A stretch of DNA of 49,937 bases from an uncultured Clostridium sp. (GCA_930989765.1 CAKNNA010000009.1:1-49937); one strand, 5' to 3'. Shown: positions 1 through 12,022, numbered from the stretch's first letter. Notes: generated by a model from the sequence alone, not told the origin. Numbers and translations are program-made.

Positions 1-107
1 CTAGCATTTAGTCTTGTATTTCAAACTAGAATTTACTTTTGCAATTAACCATTTATATGTTTTTAAGATTTTTTTAATATTTTTATAATGCTCTTTTTAT
101 TTTTTAA

Positions 108-155
108 TAAAAAAACTATTCTATATAAATTTTTTTTAATTTTATATAGAATAGT
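108..155 (-). terminator. Rho-independent terminator of gapA
   Basis: A perfect 15-bp inverted repeat (arms 115-129 and 141-155, 11-nt loop) lies just past the gapA stop codon. Read on the minus strand it is followed by a run of T, as in an intrinsic terminator. Confidence 0.85.
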
Positions 156-173
156 CTTACTTATATTTTTAAA

Positions 174-1205
<1,032 letters not shown>

Positions 1206-1209
1206 TTAC

Positions 1210-1242
1210 TTCGCTAACATGTCATCAACCCTCGTTAGCAAA
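1210..1242 (-). promoter_or_regulatory. Inverted repeat in the gapA 5' leader
   Basis: Two 9-nt arms (TTCGCTAAC at 1210-1218, GTTAGCAAA at 1234-1242) pair with one G-U wobble. They lie directly upstream of the gapA Shine-Dalgarno site. This could be an operator or an mRNA leader hairpin; the regulator is unknown. Confidence 0.4.
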
Positions 1243-1294
1243 TTTATTCTATATCAAAATTAAATACTTTTCAAGTATTTTTTTATATTTTTTT

Positions 1295-1391
1295 GGTTAA
1301 TCTGGGACAGGTCCCAATTAACCATTTTTGGTCACTCTGGGACAGGTCCCGATTAACCATTTTGGGTCAGTCTGGGACAGGTCTCCTTAAC
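1295..1391. repeat. Palindromic repeat array A (3 units, 35-bp period)
   Basis: Three tandem units start at 1295, 1330 and 1365. Each is a 29-bp imperfect palindrome (GGTTAAT / ATTAACC ends around a GGGAC AG GTCCC core) with a short T-rich spacer; the third is degenerate. The array lies just downstream of the RAYT gene, and the same unit in inverted orientation lies on its other side (array B). This resembles the REP/BIME arrangement linked to RAYT proteins. Confidence 0.85.
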
Positions 1392-1404
1392 TAAATTTAA
1401 TTAA

Positions 1405-2193
1405 TTATCTTTCTATTTCTTTTATTGCTCTTTGTATTATTCTTATATTTATTCCTAAAACTCTAGACATTTGTTTATATGTCCATCCTGATATTTGTGA
1501 TAATTTTTTTAATAATTCGTCCCTAGATTTTTTACTGTATTTTTGAATATCTTGCAAATTTTTAATTTGTAATTTATCTTTTATAATTTCTATTAATTCA
1601 CTATCTGTTAAGTATTCTTTTATCTCAAATTCCAGTATTTCATCACTTTCAAAATGTCCTATTTTCATATTATTAAATGTAACAAATTCTTCTATAGCTT
1701 TTTTATTATCTTTTGAAAAAAATTTCAAAACAATTTCAGTATCTGTTAAAATTTTCTTATTTATGTACTCATTATAACTACTCCACTTATATTTCTCCAT
1801 TTTTTCTATTCCAGCTTGTTCTGGATTTTGATGTATATATCTCAATAAGTTTAGCATATAAATTTGTGTTTCAACAGCTTTGCTTTTAAATCTATTTTGA
1901 AATAGATGTCCTACACGATTATATTTTTTATTAAAATATGTTGCATATGCAACTCCTATATTTTGCATTATTTTTGAAAGTGAATCATTTTTTTCTTTAA
2001 TTTCTAAATGAATATGATTTGGCATTAAAATATATGAATATAACTCAAAATGAAATAATTTTTTTGATTTTCCTAAAATATCAAAGAATTTAATATAGTC
2101 TTGATTCTCGAAAAAAATATCTTGTTTATTTATCCCCCTTAATATACAATGATAAATTCCTGAGATGCTCTTTTTTCTTTGTTGTCTGGGCAA
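1405..2193 (-). CDS. REP-associated tyrosine transposase (Y1 / IS200-like, RAYT)
   Basis: HUH-type single-strand DNA transposase of the Y1_Tnp superfamily, 262 residues. The HUH motif is in LMPNHIHLEI (His60, His62), the probable catalytic Tyr119 is in RYIHQNPEQAG, and the family signature GHLFQNRFKSK is at about residues 95-105. The C-terminal region (about 225-260) looks like a helix-turn-helix. The gene sits alone between two arrays of the same palindrome in opposite orientation, the pattern expected for a RAYT that recognises REP-like hairpins. I see no IS200-type terminal hairpins of its own, so it is more likely a domesticated or REP-spreading enzyme than an autonomous insertion sequence. 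Confidence 0.88.
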   Translation of the reverse strand: MPRQQRKKSISGIYHCILRGINKQDIFFENQDYIKFFDILGKSKKLFHFELYSYILMPNHIHLEIKEKNDSLSKIMQNIGVAYATYFNKKYNRVGHLFQNRFKSKAVETQIYMLNLLRYIHQNPEQAGIEKMEKYKWSSYNEYINKKILTDTEIVLKFFSKDNKKAIEEFVTFNNMKIGHFESDEILEFEIKEYLTDSELIEIIKDKLQIKNLQDIQKYSKKSRDELLKKLSQISGWTYKQMSRVLGINIRIIQRAIKEIER

Positions 2194-2310
2194 TTATAAA
2201 TCTCCTTTCGTAAAATTTATCATATTATAACACTAATTTTTTATAATTTCCAGTAAATTTCATATTTTTTATCTGTTTTAAATAAAATAATTAATATTTT
2301 ATTTTAAAGG

Positions 2311-2409
2311 TTTAATTCTAAACCTGTCCCAAATTAACCAAAAATGGTTAATCGGGACCTGTCCCAGAATGACCAAAAATGGTTAACTGGGACCTGTCCC
2401 AGATTAACC
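2311..2409. repeat. Palindromic repeat array B (inverted relative to array A)
   Basis: Units at 2346-2374 and 2381-2409, plus a half unit at about 2321-2339, keep the 35-bp period. The core reads GGGACCTGTCCC, the reverse complement of array A. The last unit overlaps the stop codon of the GH15 gene (TAA at 2404-2406), so the repeat supplies that stop. Confidence 0.85.
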
Positions 2410-4378
2410 ATTACCATATAATCTTTCTAATACTATAATAAACATTGCATGTGACCAACCTAGTCCTAGTACCCAGTCTGGCTTTAGTGTGTTGTTATTT
2501 ACTTGTTCACCTAATATATAGTGTTTTCCACTTGTTTTTACTACAAAGTCAAATGTTTCTTTTGCTTTTTTCTTTTCTCCTGCTTCTAAGTAGTATAGTG
2601 TCATCCATAGGTTTGCAATTGGCCATGGGTTTCCATTTCTGTAGTGGTCTTTTTCGAATCTTTGGTACCCTCCTGTGTATGTTCTTAGGCTTAGGTTTAT
2701 TTTTTCTACTGTGTTTTGCATTTTCTTTTCTTTTGGTTTTACTAGTTTAAATGGTGTGCATATTCCTAGTATACTTATGTCCATTTTTTTATCTTCTGTA
2801 TTTCTTACATATACTTTTTGATTTTCATCATATAGTTTTTCATTTATATATTGTTTTATTCCTAACATCAATTTTTGTATACTTTTTTCATTTTTTGCTA
2901 TTTTTTCTTCTTTTAATCTGTTGTTTTCAAAACTTGATATATTTTTATCTAGTACTTTATATATATTTGAAATACTTTCAAATGCTGCATATATGCTTGC
3001 AAGTGAATATAAATGTATTCCTTCACACATTTCCCATAAGTCATAACTTATATGATATTTATGCTTCTTTTCTAGTTTTTCTTTTTGTTTTTCTATTTCT
3101 TCTTTTACAATATCTTTTTCATTTTCTTCTTTGTCTTCTAATTCTAACCAGTCTTTTACATATCCTTTTAAGAATTCTACGGCTTTTTCACACATATGCA
3201 AATTATCTTTTAAAAATTTTTCTTCCTTTGTGTATTTATAATGTTCCCATATTCCATATACTACACTTGCTGTTTCATCTATTTGATAACCCCAACATGG
3301 TGCTAAACTTCCATCTGTATAAAACCTTTGCTCCCACATACCACATTTGCTTTGTGTTTTTTTGCAGAATGTATTATAAAATTTTTCTGTTTCTTTGTTC
3401 ATTTTTAATATGTCCATTGCTCTACATATAAATACTGCATCCCTAGGCCAGCAATATGCGTATCTACCACACCTAGTAAGCCCTTCATCTATTTCTGGTG
3501 ATGCAATTATTCCACCTGTTTCTTCGTTTATAAGTAATGGAAATAGTAAAATACTTCTTTTGTATATTTCATATATCTTTTCTTCATATGAATTTGTTGG
3601 CTCTTTAAAGTTTAATCCATCATGTTTTTTTAGATATTTTCTCCAATATGATTTTACACCTATATATTCTTTTTCAAAATCTATTCTTTTTATTCTCTCT
3701 ATTTCGTCTTCTACTATTGATATATTCTTATTTTCTCCAATTAATATACATATTTGTAATTCTTTTTTCTCATTTGGTTTAATAACTCCTATATCAAAAC
3801 TTATGCTAGCATCTTTAGACATTCCTATATAATCTTTATCATATATTTCTCCTTCTTTTATTGTTTCATAACTACCATTTATTTGATGTCTTTTTATATC
3901 TTTTGATTTTGCAAATGTAGAAAATGTAAAATCATGAGCATATTGCATCATTCCACCATCTATTATTTTTGTACTTACCATATTGTTAAAATCTGATAAC
4001 AATTCAGAATGTATATAAAATTCTGTGTTTAAATCTATTTTTCCTTCATTCAAGAATATATATTTTTTTGCTAAAACATTTTCTTTTATCAGTACATAAT
4101 CAGTTTGTACAATTTTCAAATTAAAATAGGTATTTGTTATTTCTGTATTTAACACATTTGTATCTGTATCATAATATTGAAAATACAAATTATTTATGTC
4201 ATCATGTAAATATATTAAACTTGAATTGTTTATTCTTACACCTGTATGGAAAAAATATACATATTGTTTATTGTCTTTATTTGGGTAATATATTCTTTGT
4301 AATTCTCCTTTACCGACTAAATGTTGCAAGCATATCTTTATTTCCTATTATTGCTTCATTTAAGTATTTGCTTTCCAT
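2404..4378 (-). CDS. GH15 glucoamylase-like glycoside hydrolase (one CGG +1 frameshift)
   Basis: Glycoside hydrolase family 15 (glucoamylase/glucodextranase/trehalase type), probably releasing glucose from alpha-glucans. The (alpha/alpha)6 domain motifs are present: RYAYCWPRDAVF, GMWEQRFYTDG and GYQIDETA with probable catalytic acids, and NPWPIANLW near the end. The N-terminal beta domain precedes it, and a charged Lys/Glu insert lies in the middle. The best start is the ATG at 4376-4378 after an AAGGAAA site. That frame gives MESKYLNEAIIGNKDMLATFS and then reaches an in-frame CGG (4313-4315) followed by TAA. Skipping the C joins it to the main frame as S-G-K-G-E-L, giving 657 residues. The TTG at 4329 is a poor alternative start. 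No signal peptide is visible. Confidence 0.88.
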
Positions 4379-4485
4379 AATTATTTTCCTTCTTTCCTAG
4401 TATTCTTTTGTTTTAGTACAATTTTTCTATTATTTTGCTTTTATTGCTTTAATTAATATTCTCACATTCAAATTATTATAGTATT

Positions 4486-6129
4486 TTATCCTTCTATTAC
4501 ATTCAAAATTTGTTTTTCTAAATCTTTTATCTTTTCATTTATTCTAAATATATCTTCATCTTTTAGTTCTTTATCTGCTAAATCATCTGTTACAGCTGTT
4601 TCCATGTCTTTCATTTCATCTTTTAATTTGTCTAATCTTAATCTTACTTCTGATCTTAAACCAAATGGTATTTTTGTTTCTCGTTTAGTTCTAAGCTCTG
4701 CTACATCTTTAAGCTCATATACATCTCCAAAATCTGCAATTGTTACATTCAAGTTCGTATCTTCTTTTATTTTTTCTTCCAAAACTTTTTCAGAGTCTTC
4801 TTCTCCATGTACTAAAAATATTTGTTTTGGTTTTTTTCTAAATGAATATATAAAATTCATTAAACCTTCTTGATCTGCATGACCTGAATAGCCTTCTATA
4901 TATTCAACTCTTGCATTTACTGCTATTTCTTCACCAAATATCTTAACTTTTTTTGCTCCATTTACTATATTATATCCTAATGTTCCTGGTGCTTGGTAAC
5001 CTACAAATAATATTGTACTTTTTGGATTCCAAAGATTATGTTTTAAATGATGTTTTATTCTTCCCACTTCACACATTCCACTTGCAGAAATTATTATACT
5101 TGGCGTGTTATCTTCATTTAATGCTCTTGATTCTTCTGTTGTCATTGTAAATTTTAGTCCTGGAAATTCAAGTGGATTTTCACCTTTTGATATTTCTTTT
5201 TGTGTGTCTTCATCAAACAAATCCATATTTTCTTTAAAAACTTCTGTTGCTGATATTGCTAAAGGACTGTCTACATATACTGGTACTTTCATTAAAGTTT
5301 TATATTTTCTTTTAAATTCTTCATCTTTTCTTATATCTTTTAGTTTATCTATTTCATATAGTATTTCTTGTGTTCTTCCTACAGCAAAAGATGGTATTAC
5401 AACTGTTCCACCATTATCTAATGTTTCTGATACTATATCTAAAAATATTTCTGCCTTATTATCATTTCTCATATGCAATCTACTACCATATGTTGATTCC
5501 ATGACTAAGTAATCTGTATCTTGTATCATTGTTGGCTCATTTAAAAGTGGAATATCATTATTTCCTAAATCTCCTGTAAATACTGTTTTTATTTGCTTTC
5601 CATCTTCTTCTACCCATAGTTCTATAATACTTGAGCCAAGCATATGTCCTGCATCATTAAATCTTGCATGTATTTTATTTGTAATATCTATAATCTCATC
5701 ATATTTTACAGGCTCAAAAATTTCTAGACACTTTAAAGCATCTTCTGCAGTATATAGAGGCTCTCTTGGTTTTTCTCCTTTTCTTATTCTTTTTTTATTT
5801 TTCCATTCACTTTCTTGTTCTTGGATATGCCCACTATCTGGCAACATTAGTGTACATAAATCACATGTTGCTTTGTGTGCATATATTTTATTTCGATATC
5901 CTTCTTTATATAACTTTGGTATTCTTCCAGAATGGTCTATATGTGCATGTGTTAGTAAAACAAAGTCTATTTCTTTTGGGTCAAAGTCAAAATCTTTAAA
6001 ATTTTCTTCTTCTAATTCTGCTTTTCCTTGCCACATTCCACAATCCACCAAAAATTTTTTACCCGCCGCTTCTATTAAATAATTTGAGCCTGTAACAGTT
6101 CTTGTTGCTCCTAAAAATGTAATTTTCAT
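4486..6129 (-). CDS. Beta-CASP metallo-beta-lactamase-fold RNase (RMBL family)
   Basis: Metallo-beta-lactamase-fold hydrolase of the CPSF73-like beta-CASP type, expected to process or degrade RNA. The metal motif HAHIDH is at residues 61-66, with a second metal region in NDAGHMLGS and FTGDLG. The beta-CASP domain follows (VVIPSFAVGRTQEIL), then the RMBL region (SASGMCEVGRIKHHL, YSGHADQEGL, LVHGEE). The last roughly 60 residues form a charged helical tail. At 547 residues it is somewhat longer than the core family because of this tail. It lacks the usual layout of RNase J, so I assign no gene symbol. It probably follows the coiled-coil gene in one transcription unit. Confidence 0.88.
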   Translation of the reverse strand: MKITFLGATRTVTGSNYLIEAAGKKFLVDCGMWQGKAELEEENFKDFDFDPKEIDFVLLTHAHIDHSGRIPKLYKEGYRNKIYAHKATCDLCTLMLPDSGHIQEQESEWKNKKRIRKGEKPREPLYTAEDALKCLEIFEPVKYDEIIDITNKIHARFNDAGHMLGSSIIELWVEEDGKQIKTVFTGDLGNNDIPLLNEPTMIQDTDYLVMESTYGSRLHMRNDNKAEIFLDIVSETLDNGGTVVIPSFAVGRTQEILYEIDKLKDIRKDEEFKRKYKTLMKVPVYVDSPLAISATEVFKENMDLFDEDTQKEISKGENPLEFPGLKFTMTTEESRALNEDNTPSIIISASGMCEVGRIKHHLKHNLWNPKSTILFVGYQAPGTLGYNIVNGAKKVKIFGEEIAVNARVEYIEGYSGHADQEGLMNFIYSFRKKPKQIFLVHGEEDSEKVLEEKIKEDTNLNVTIADFGDVYELKDVAELRTKRETKIPFGLRSEVRLRLDKLKDEMKDMETAVTDDLADKELKDEDIFRINEKIKDLEKQILNVIEG

Positions 6130-6257
6130 ATAATTCCACCTTCTCTTACAATTTTATTTCCGATTTACTATAAACCGATTTTGTTATTTTAATTAGCACT
6201 TTAGTTCATATTCCAATTTTAAATATTCGCGTCCCTTAAATAATTTGATTTCTTATT

Positions 6258-7847
6258 TTATTCAAATAATTTAATTTTTTTATTAACTTTTAATCCTAGA
6301 GATTTTTTCGTCTCTTTTGGGCTTATTTTTAATCTTAGTTTTTCTTCAAACATTTTTTCATCAAATAATTGAATAAAATAATTATCTTTTTCTTTTGTAA
6401 CTTTCATTTGTAAATCTTCTAGTTTTATTATTTTAGAGTAAAAAATGTTTTTTTCAATTTCATAATCTATATCTTCGTTTTTAGAATACTCGTTTATTAC
6501 TTTCATACTTTTTGCTTTATTTAGCAACTCTTTAGTTACTTTTTCTCTAGCTTTTTCTATTTCTTTTAAGTCTCCTATTTTTAAATCTTGCTCAAATGGT
6601 AATAAATTATAATACCTATAATGATACATAAGCTTTATTATTTGTGCTTTTGTTTCTGCTTTTTCTATTTGTTTTTCTATCGCCTTCAAAAATAATTTTT
6701 GAAACTCTATTATTTCTTCATCTATTTTTTGCTCTATTGTTTCTTCTGGTTTATCTACATATTCTAGAATTTTTTCTTTTTTTTCTAGTTCTTTTTTTAT
6801 TTCTACAAAATTTTGTGGTATTAAAGCTTTATTTAATTCTTCCATTTTTCCAAATAGCTTTTCTCTTTCTCTTATCATTATATCTGTCAAAATTCTAATA
6901 CTAAAAATCTTCTCTTCTAATTTAAGATTTTCATTTCTTTTTATATATTCTTGTTCTAATAATTGTTTATTATTTATTATTGTATCTTTTTCTTTTATAA
7001 GTCTTGTTAATTTTATTTTTTCATTTGTAATATTTTGTATAAATTCTTCTTTATTATCCATTAATTTTAGCTTATTATTTACTTCTTCTTTTTGATTCAT
7101 TAACCTCTGTTTTAAGTCTTGATTAAATCTAATATCTAATAATACTGATATTTTTGAAAATATTTTGGTTAAATTTGTAGCAAAAGTTTTTCCATAATTT
7201 TCTTCTAATATGTTATTAAATTTTTCAAAATAATCAAGCATATATTCAGAATTTGTTATCCATTTATTCAAAAATTCATGTCCTAATAAAATCCTTAAAT
7301 TTTGAAATATCAAATTATGTTTTATACTTTCTATTTCTTTTGGAATACTTGTCCAAGAATAACCATTAAAATCCCTTAAAGGCTCTACCATATTAATACT
7401 ACTGCCTACATTTATTAAATCTGATATTGTTTCATCTATAATTTCATATTTTTCATTAAGTATTTTGTCTTTTTTAGATATTTTACTTATAGCATACAAT
7501 ACTTTTCTTTCTATTGGAAAACAATATATTTCTTTTTTTTCTTTATCAATTAGAAATGTTTTTCCTTGCATCATTTTACTTTCTTCTGATGTCATATTTA
7601 TTATTTTTAACTTATTTATCTTACTTTTTATGATTTCTATATAATTTTTTATATATTCTTCTTTTTTTTCTACATCCTGTTTTACTGTTTCTACATCTTT
7701 ATATGCTGCTTCTATTTTATATAATATACTAAGTAAAATACTTTTTGCATTTTCTTCAAATTCTTTTTCTTCTAATATTGTTTCAAGCTCATTATTGTAA
7801 TCTTTTTTTACTATTTTGTCTAAAAGATTTTCCTTATTTTTTAGCAT
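6258..7847 (-). CDS. Large coiled-coil protein of unknown function
   Basis: I do not recognise a family. The 529-residue product is extremely rich in Lys, Glu and Ile, with long heptad-like stretches (about residues 1-110 and 240-420). It has no transmembrane segment or signal peptide, so it should be cytoplasmic. A less charged central part (about 130-230, around NGYSWTSIPKEIES) may be globular. It lies between ftsK and the beta-CASP nuclease on the same strand. Candidate roles (structural, chromosome-associated, phage-like) cannot be separated from the sequence. The ATG is preceded by a weak AAAGGAAT site. Confidence 0.7.
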   Translation of the reverse strand: MLKNKENLLDKIVKKDYNNELETILEEKEFEENAKSILLSILYKIEAAYKDVETVKQDVEKKEEYIKNYIEIIKSKINKLKIINMTSEESKMMQGKTFLIDKEKKEIYCFPIERKVLYAISKISKKDKILNEKYEIIDETISDLINVGSSINMVEPLRDFNGYSWTSIPKEIESIKHNLIFQNLRILLGHEFLNKWITNSEYMLDYFEKFNNILEENYGKTFATNLTKIFSKISVLLDIRFNQDLKQRLMNQKEEVNNKLKLMDNKEEFIQNITNEKIKLTRLIKEKDTIINNKQLLEQEYIKRNENLKLEEKIFSIRILTDIMIREREKLFGKMEELNKALIPQNFVEIKKELEKKEKILEYVDKPEETIEQKIDEEIIEFQKLFLKAIEKQIEKAETKAQIIKLMYHYRYYNLLPFEQDLKIGDLKEIEKAREKVTKELLNKAKSMKVINEYSKNEDIDYEIEKNIFYSKIIKLEDLQMKVTKEKDNYFIQLFDEKMFEEKLRLKISPKETKKSLGLKVNKKIKLFE

Positions 7848-7943
7848 AGTAAAAATTCCTTTCTTTTAACTTTAGTTTTATGTTTTCTTTTTTGCTTTTG
7901 TTTTTTATTTTGAAATTTTGCACTTATTTAAGCTTTTTATAGT

Positions 7944-10410
7944 TTATGCATCTTGCTTCTCTGGTGCTTGCATTTTTAGTTCTTCCCATCTTTCTTTTGT
8001 CATTAATACTTCTCTTGGTTTACTTCCTTGGTATCCTGATATAATTCCTCTTTCTTCCATTTGATCTATTATTCTTCCTGCTCTTGCATAGCCTACTTTA
8101 AATCTTCTTTGTATAAATGATGTTGAAGCTTGACCTGTTTCTACTACTGTTTCTATTGCCTCATTTAAAAATGGATCTGTATCATCATCTTCTGCCTGTT
8201 CTTGAGCCAATTCTTTTTCTGTTTTATTATTATTTTCTATACTTTCTAATATATCTTCACTATAATTTGCTGTTCCATTTTGTTTTATAAAGTCTACTAT
8301 TTTTTCTACTTCATCATCTGATACAAATGCTCCTTGTACTCTTACTGGTTTTGGCGCACCTGTTGGGAAATATAGCATATCACCTTTTCCTAGCAATTTT
8401 TCTGCTCCTACTGTATCTAGTATTGTTCTTGAATCTATTTGTGAAGATACAGAAAATGCAATTCTAGATGGTATATTTGCTTTAATTAATCCTGTTATTA
8501 CATCAACAGATGGTCTTTGTGTTGCAATTACTAAATGCATTCCAGCTGCTCTTGCTTTTTGTGCTAATCTACATATAGCTTCTTCTACATCTTTTGCTGC
8601 TACCATCATTAAATCTGCAAGCTCGTCTACTATTATCACAATTTGTGGAAGAATTCCTATTCCACCTTCTTTTTCTACTGCTTTATTATATCCTTTTAAA
8701 TCTCTTACACCTTTAGTTGCAAATTTATTATATCTATCATCCATTTCTTGTACAGCCCAAGCTAAGGCACCTGCTGCCTTTTTAGGGTCTGTTACTACTG
8801 GAATTAATAAATGTGGAATTCCATTATATACTGAAAGTTCTACGACTTTTGGGTCTACCATTACAAGTTTTACTTCACTTGGTTTTGCTTTATATATTAT
8901 GCTTGTTATTATTGTATTTATGCAAACACTCTTTCCTGAGCCTGTTGCACCTGCAATTAATACATGTGGCATTTTTGCAATATCTGCAAGTTCAATATTT
9001 CCTGCTACATCTTTTCCAAGTGCTACTGTTAATTTTGATTTATTTTCTTTAAATTCATCACTTTCTAATACTTCCCTTAAGTGTACTGATTCTTTTTCCT
9101 TGTTTGGTACTTCAATTCCTACTGCCTGCTTTCCTGGTATTGGTGCTTCAATTCTTATTGTTTCTGCAGCTAAATTTAATGCTATATCATCTGCTAAATT
9201 AGCAATTTTACTAACTCTTACACCTTCTGCTGGTTTTAACTCATATCTTGTTATTGCAGGACCTACAGAAACATTTTCTACTTTTGCAGATACTCCAAAA
9301 CTATACAATGTTTTTTGAAGTTTTGTTGCTGTATCTGTTAAAGCTTTTGCTCCACCTTTTATTGTTTTTTTAGTAGCTTTACTTAATAACTCTAATGGTG
9401 GATACTCATAATTTTCATCTTCTACCATCATTGCATGTTCTAATTGTAAAACTTGCTTTGTTTTTTCTTCCTTTTTTTCTTCTTCTATTTTAAACAAATT
9501 ATTTTCTATTACATCTGGCTCTATTTTTTCTGGTTTCTTTGTATTTTTAGTAAGTGGCTCTAAATCATCATTTGAATGGTCATATTTTTTAAGTTTTTTA
9601 GGATTTTGTTCATCTACAAAACTTCCACCAAAATTAATCTGTATTTGATCTGCAATTTCTCCTGGGTCATTTATTGGCATATTTAATACCCTTTTTCTTT
9701 CTATTTCTTTTTCTTGCTCTTTTTGTTTTAATCTTTCATCTCTTTTCTTTTCTCTAAGTTCCTGTCTTGCTTGCCACATCTCTTCTCTATCAATTTTTCT
9801 TTGCTCTTGTCTTTCTTCTTTCTTTTCTTTAGACTTTTCCATAAAATCATTTATTATTTCAGATGTATTTATTCCGAACATAAATACTAGCAAAACAACT
9901 GCTATTCCTATTGACAAAATAATTGCTCCTACTGTACCTAAAAGATTTACAAGTGGAACTGCAAGCATAACCCCCATTGCTCCACCACCAGAACCTGATG
10001 CCCCTATTGTATATGCATCTTTCATAACCTCTGTTAACTCTTTATTTGTAGTTAATTCCCCTGCTGATATTTGTATTGCTGACATTAAAACTGTTATACT
10101 AATTAAAAATATTGAATATTGAATTATTTTTGAATATAAATCACTTCTATCTTCACACGCCATTTTTATTGCTATTGCAAATATTCCTACTGGTAAAACA
10201 TAACGGATTATTCCCATTATACCTCCGTAGGATTTCACTTAATTTAATTCCTATTACACCTGATTTTGTATATATCAGTACAGCAAGAAGAATGCTAATT
10301 ACTATTAGTATTACTATTGCTAAATCTATTTTAGAAGCTGTTTTTTTGCTTCTATTATATGTTTTTTTAGTTTGCTTATTTCCTTTTTTATATGTCCTTT
10401 TTCTTGCCAA
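7944..10410 (-). CDS. ftsK: DNA translocase FtsK/SpoIIIE (one CGG +1 frameshift)
   Basis: Membrane-anchored ATPase that pumps DNA through the septum. The start is [13 protein letters not shown] at 10410, followed by a basic stretch and the first membrane helix. At codon 62 the frame meets CGG (10225-10227, context CTA CGG AGG); skipping the C gives [16 protein letters not shown] and continues to 7944, for 821 residues in all. Further membrane helices fill about residues 60-190, then a charged linker, the motor with Walker [12 protein letters not shown] and Walker [13 protein letters not shown], and a C-terminal gamma winged helix ([23 protein letters not shown]). Without the shift the product would be an 85-residue fragment lacking the motor. 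Confidence 0.93.
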
Positions 10411-10532
10411 TTTAAAGTTCCCTTCCTTCTATTTTACTTTTGTTTTTCATTTTTTTCATATCTATTCTATATTATTTTAAAATAAAAATCTATACTTTTT
10501 TTATATTTTTTTGCATTTTTGTCCTTTTGGAT

Positions 10533-10691
10533 GTCCTTTTGGGGACAGGTACATTTTGGACATTTTGAACTTAGGTGTTTCTCTTATCTTTTAGGGTAGG
10601 CATGTTTTGAACATTTTGCCCAGAACTTAAGGGAAATATTGGTGATTGCATCAGTACAAAATGTCCAAAATGTACCTGTCCCCAAAAGGAC
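10533..10691. repeat. 35-bp perfect inverted repeat in the pgk-ftsK intergenic region
   Basis: The gap 10411-10767 holds no gene. Its main content is a perfect 35-bp inverted repeat (10533-10567 and 10657-10691) separated by 89 nt. Its centre GGGGACAGGTAC resembles the core of arrays A-C and of the palindrome at 44914-44996. The transcript could fold into one very long hairpin. It may be a MITE-like or REP-like element, or an RNA element following pgk. Confidence 0.8.
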
Positions 10692-10767
10692 AAAAATACA
10701 AAAAATGCCACATCATTATGCTTTTATTGTAGCACTTTTGTGTAGCATTCTATTTTATTTTATTTTG

Positions 10768-11952
10768 TTATTTATCTAACAAACATTCTATTCCTGGTAA
10801 TTTTTTTCCTTCTAAAAATTCAAGTGATGCTCCTCCACCTGTTGATATATGTGTCATTTTATCTTCTAAGCCTGCTTTTTTTACTGCTGCTGCTGAGTCT
10901 CCTCCTCCTATTATTGTTGTTGCATCTAGCTCAGATAGTACTTTTGCAATTGAGTTTGTTCCTACTGCAAATTGTGGGAATTCGAATAGTCCTACTGGTC
11001 CATTCCATACTACTGTTTTTGCTTTTTGCAATTCTTCTGAGAATTGTTTTATTGTTTCTGGTCCTATATCAAAACCTTCCCATCCTTCTGGAATTTCTGT
11101 CCATTTTACTATTTTACTTTCTGTATCAGCTTTATATTCTTTTCCTACATTTGTATCAACTGGAAGCATTAGTTTTACATTTTTTTGTTTTGCTTTTTCC
11201 ATTAGATTTTTTGCTAAATCTAGTTTATCTAGTTCACATATAGAATTTCCAACTTCATATCCTTGTGCTTTGAAAAATGTGTATGCCATTCCTCCTCCTA
11301 TCATTAATGTGTCTACTTTTTCTAATAGGCTGTCTATTACTCCTATTTTGTCTGATACTTTTGCTCCTCCAAGAATTGCCATAAATGGTCTTTCTGGGTC
11401 ATTTATTGCATTTCCTAAGAATTTTAGTTCTTTTTCTATTAAAAATCCTGATACTGCTGGTAAATATGATGCTATTCCTGTTGTTGAACTATGTGCTCTA
11501 TGTGCTGTTCCAAATGCATCATTTACATATATTTCTGCCATTGATGCTAATTTTTTTGAAAATTCTGGTTCATTTTCTGTTTCTTCTTTATGGAATCTTA
11601 CATTTTCTAATAGTAATATTTCTCCTTCTTTTAGTTCTGATGCTTTTTTAGTAGCATCTTCTCCTATTACATCTTCTGCCATTATTACTTCTTTGTCAAG
11701 TAATTTTGATAGTTCTTTTGCAACTGGAGCTAATGAATATTCTTTTTTAAATTCACCTTTTGGTCTTCCTAGATGTGATGCAAGGATTATTTTGCAGTTT
11801 TGGTCTAGTAAGTATTTAATTGTTGGCAAAGCTGCAACTATTCTTGTGTTGTCTGTAATGTTTTGGTTTTCGTCCATTGGTACATTAAAGTCACATCTTA
11901 CAAATACTTTTTTTCCTTTTAAATCAATGTCTTTAATTGTTTTTTTGTTCAT
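10768..11952 (-). CDS. pgk: Phosphoglycerate kinase
   Basis: Glycolytic kinase that transfers phosphate from 1,3-bisphosphoglycerate to ADP. At 394 residues it is standard length. The substrate-binding RCDFNVPMD is at about residues 19-27, followed by [21 protein letters not shown] and the hinge motif [10 protein letters not shown], with the nucleotide-binding [13 protein letters not shown] near the C-terminus. The ATG follows a GGGG-type ribosome site. It is separated from gapA, so the usual gapA-pgk-tpi cluster is broken up. It has no in-frame CGG. Confidence 0.97.
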   Translation of the reverse strand: MNKKTIKDIDLKGKKVFVRCDFNVPMDENQNITDNTRIVAALPTIKYLLDQNCKIILASHLGRPKGEFKKEYSLAPVAKELSKLLDKEVIMAEDVIGEDATKKASELKEGEILLLENVRFHKEETENEPEFSKKLASMAEIYVNDAFGTAHRAHSSTTGIASYLPAVSGFLIEKELKFLGNAINDPERPFMAILGGAKVSDKIGVIDSLLEKVDTLMIGGGMAYTFFKAQGYEVGNSICELDKLDLAKNLMEKAKQKNVKLMLPVDTNVGKEYKADTESKIVKWTEIPEGWEGFDIGPETIKQFSEELQKAKTVVWNGPVGLFEFPQFAVGTNSIAKVLSELDATTIIGGGDSAAAVKKAGLEDKMTHISTGGGASLEFLEGKKLPGIECLLDK

Positions 11953-12022
11953 TTTTATTCCCCCTAATTAAGATTTATTAATAGTATTGCCTATTTTTTT
12001 ATTTATGATAACATTTTATATC

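Noticed and set aside
1262..1280. 8-bp hairpin as the terminator of the RAYT gene
   Set aside because: The T-run is on the plus side only, where no gene ends; on the minus strand it lacks a proper T-run.
2445..3832. Long plus-strand Leu/Phe-rich ORFs opposite the GH15 gene, and similar ones opposite ftsK, pgk, the GT4 gene, eno and recN
   Set aside because: They are antisense shadows: low-complexity hydrophobic reading of Lys/Glu-rich genes, without ribosome sites or family matches.
10153..10410. Short ORFs at 10153-10410, 13880-14065 and 24227-24475 as independent small genes
   Set aside because: Each is the N-terminal part of the neighbouring gene (ftsK, prepilin-like LRR, ftsH), cut by a CGG site.
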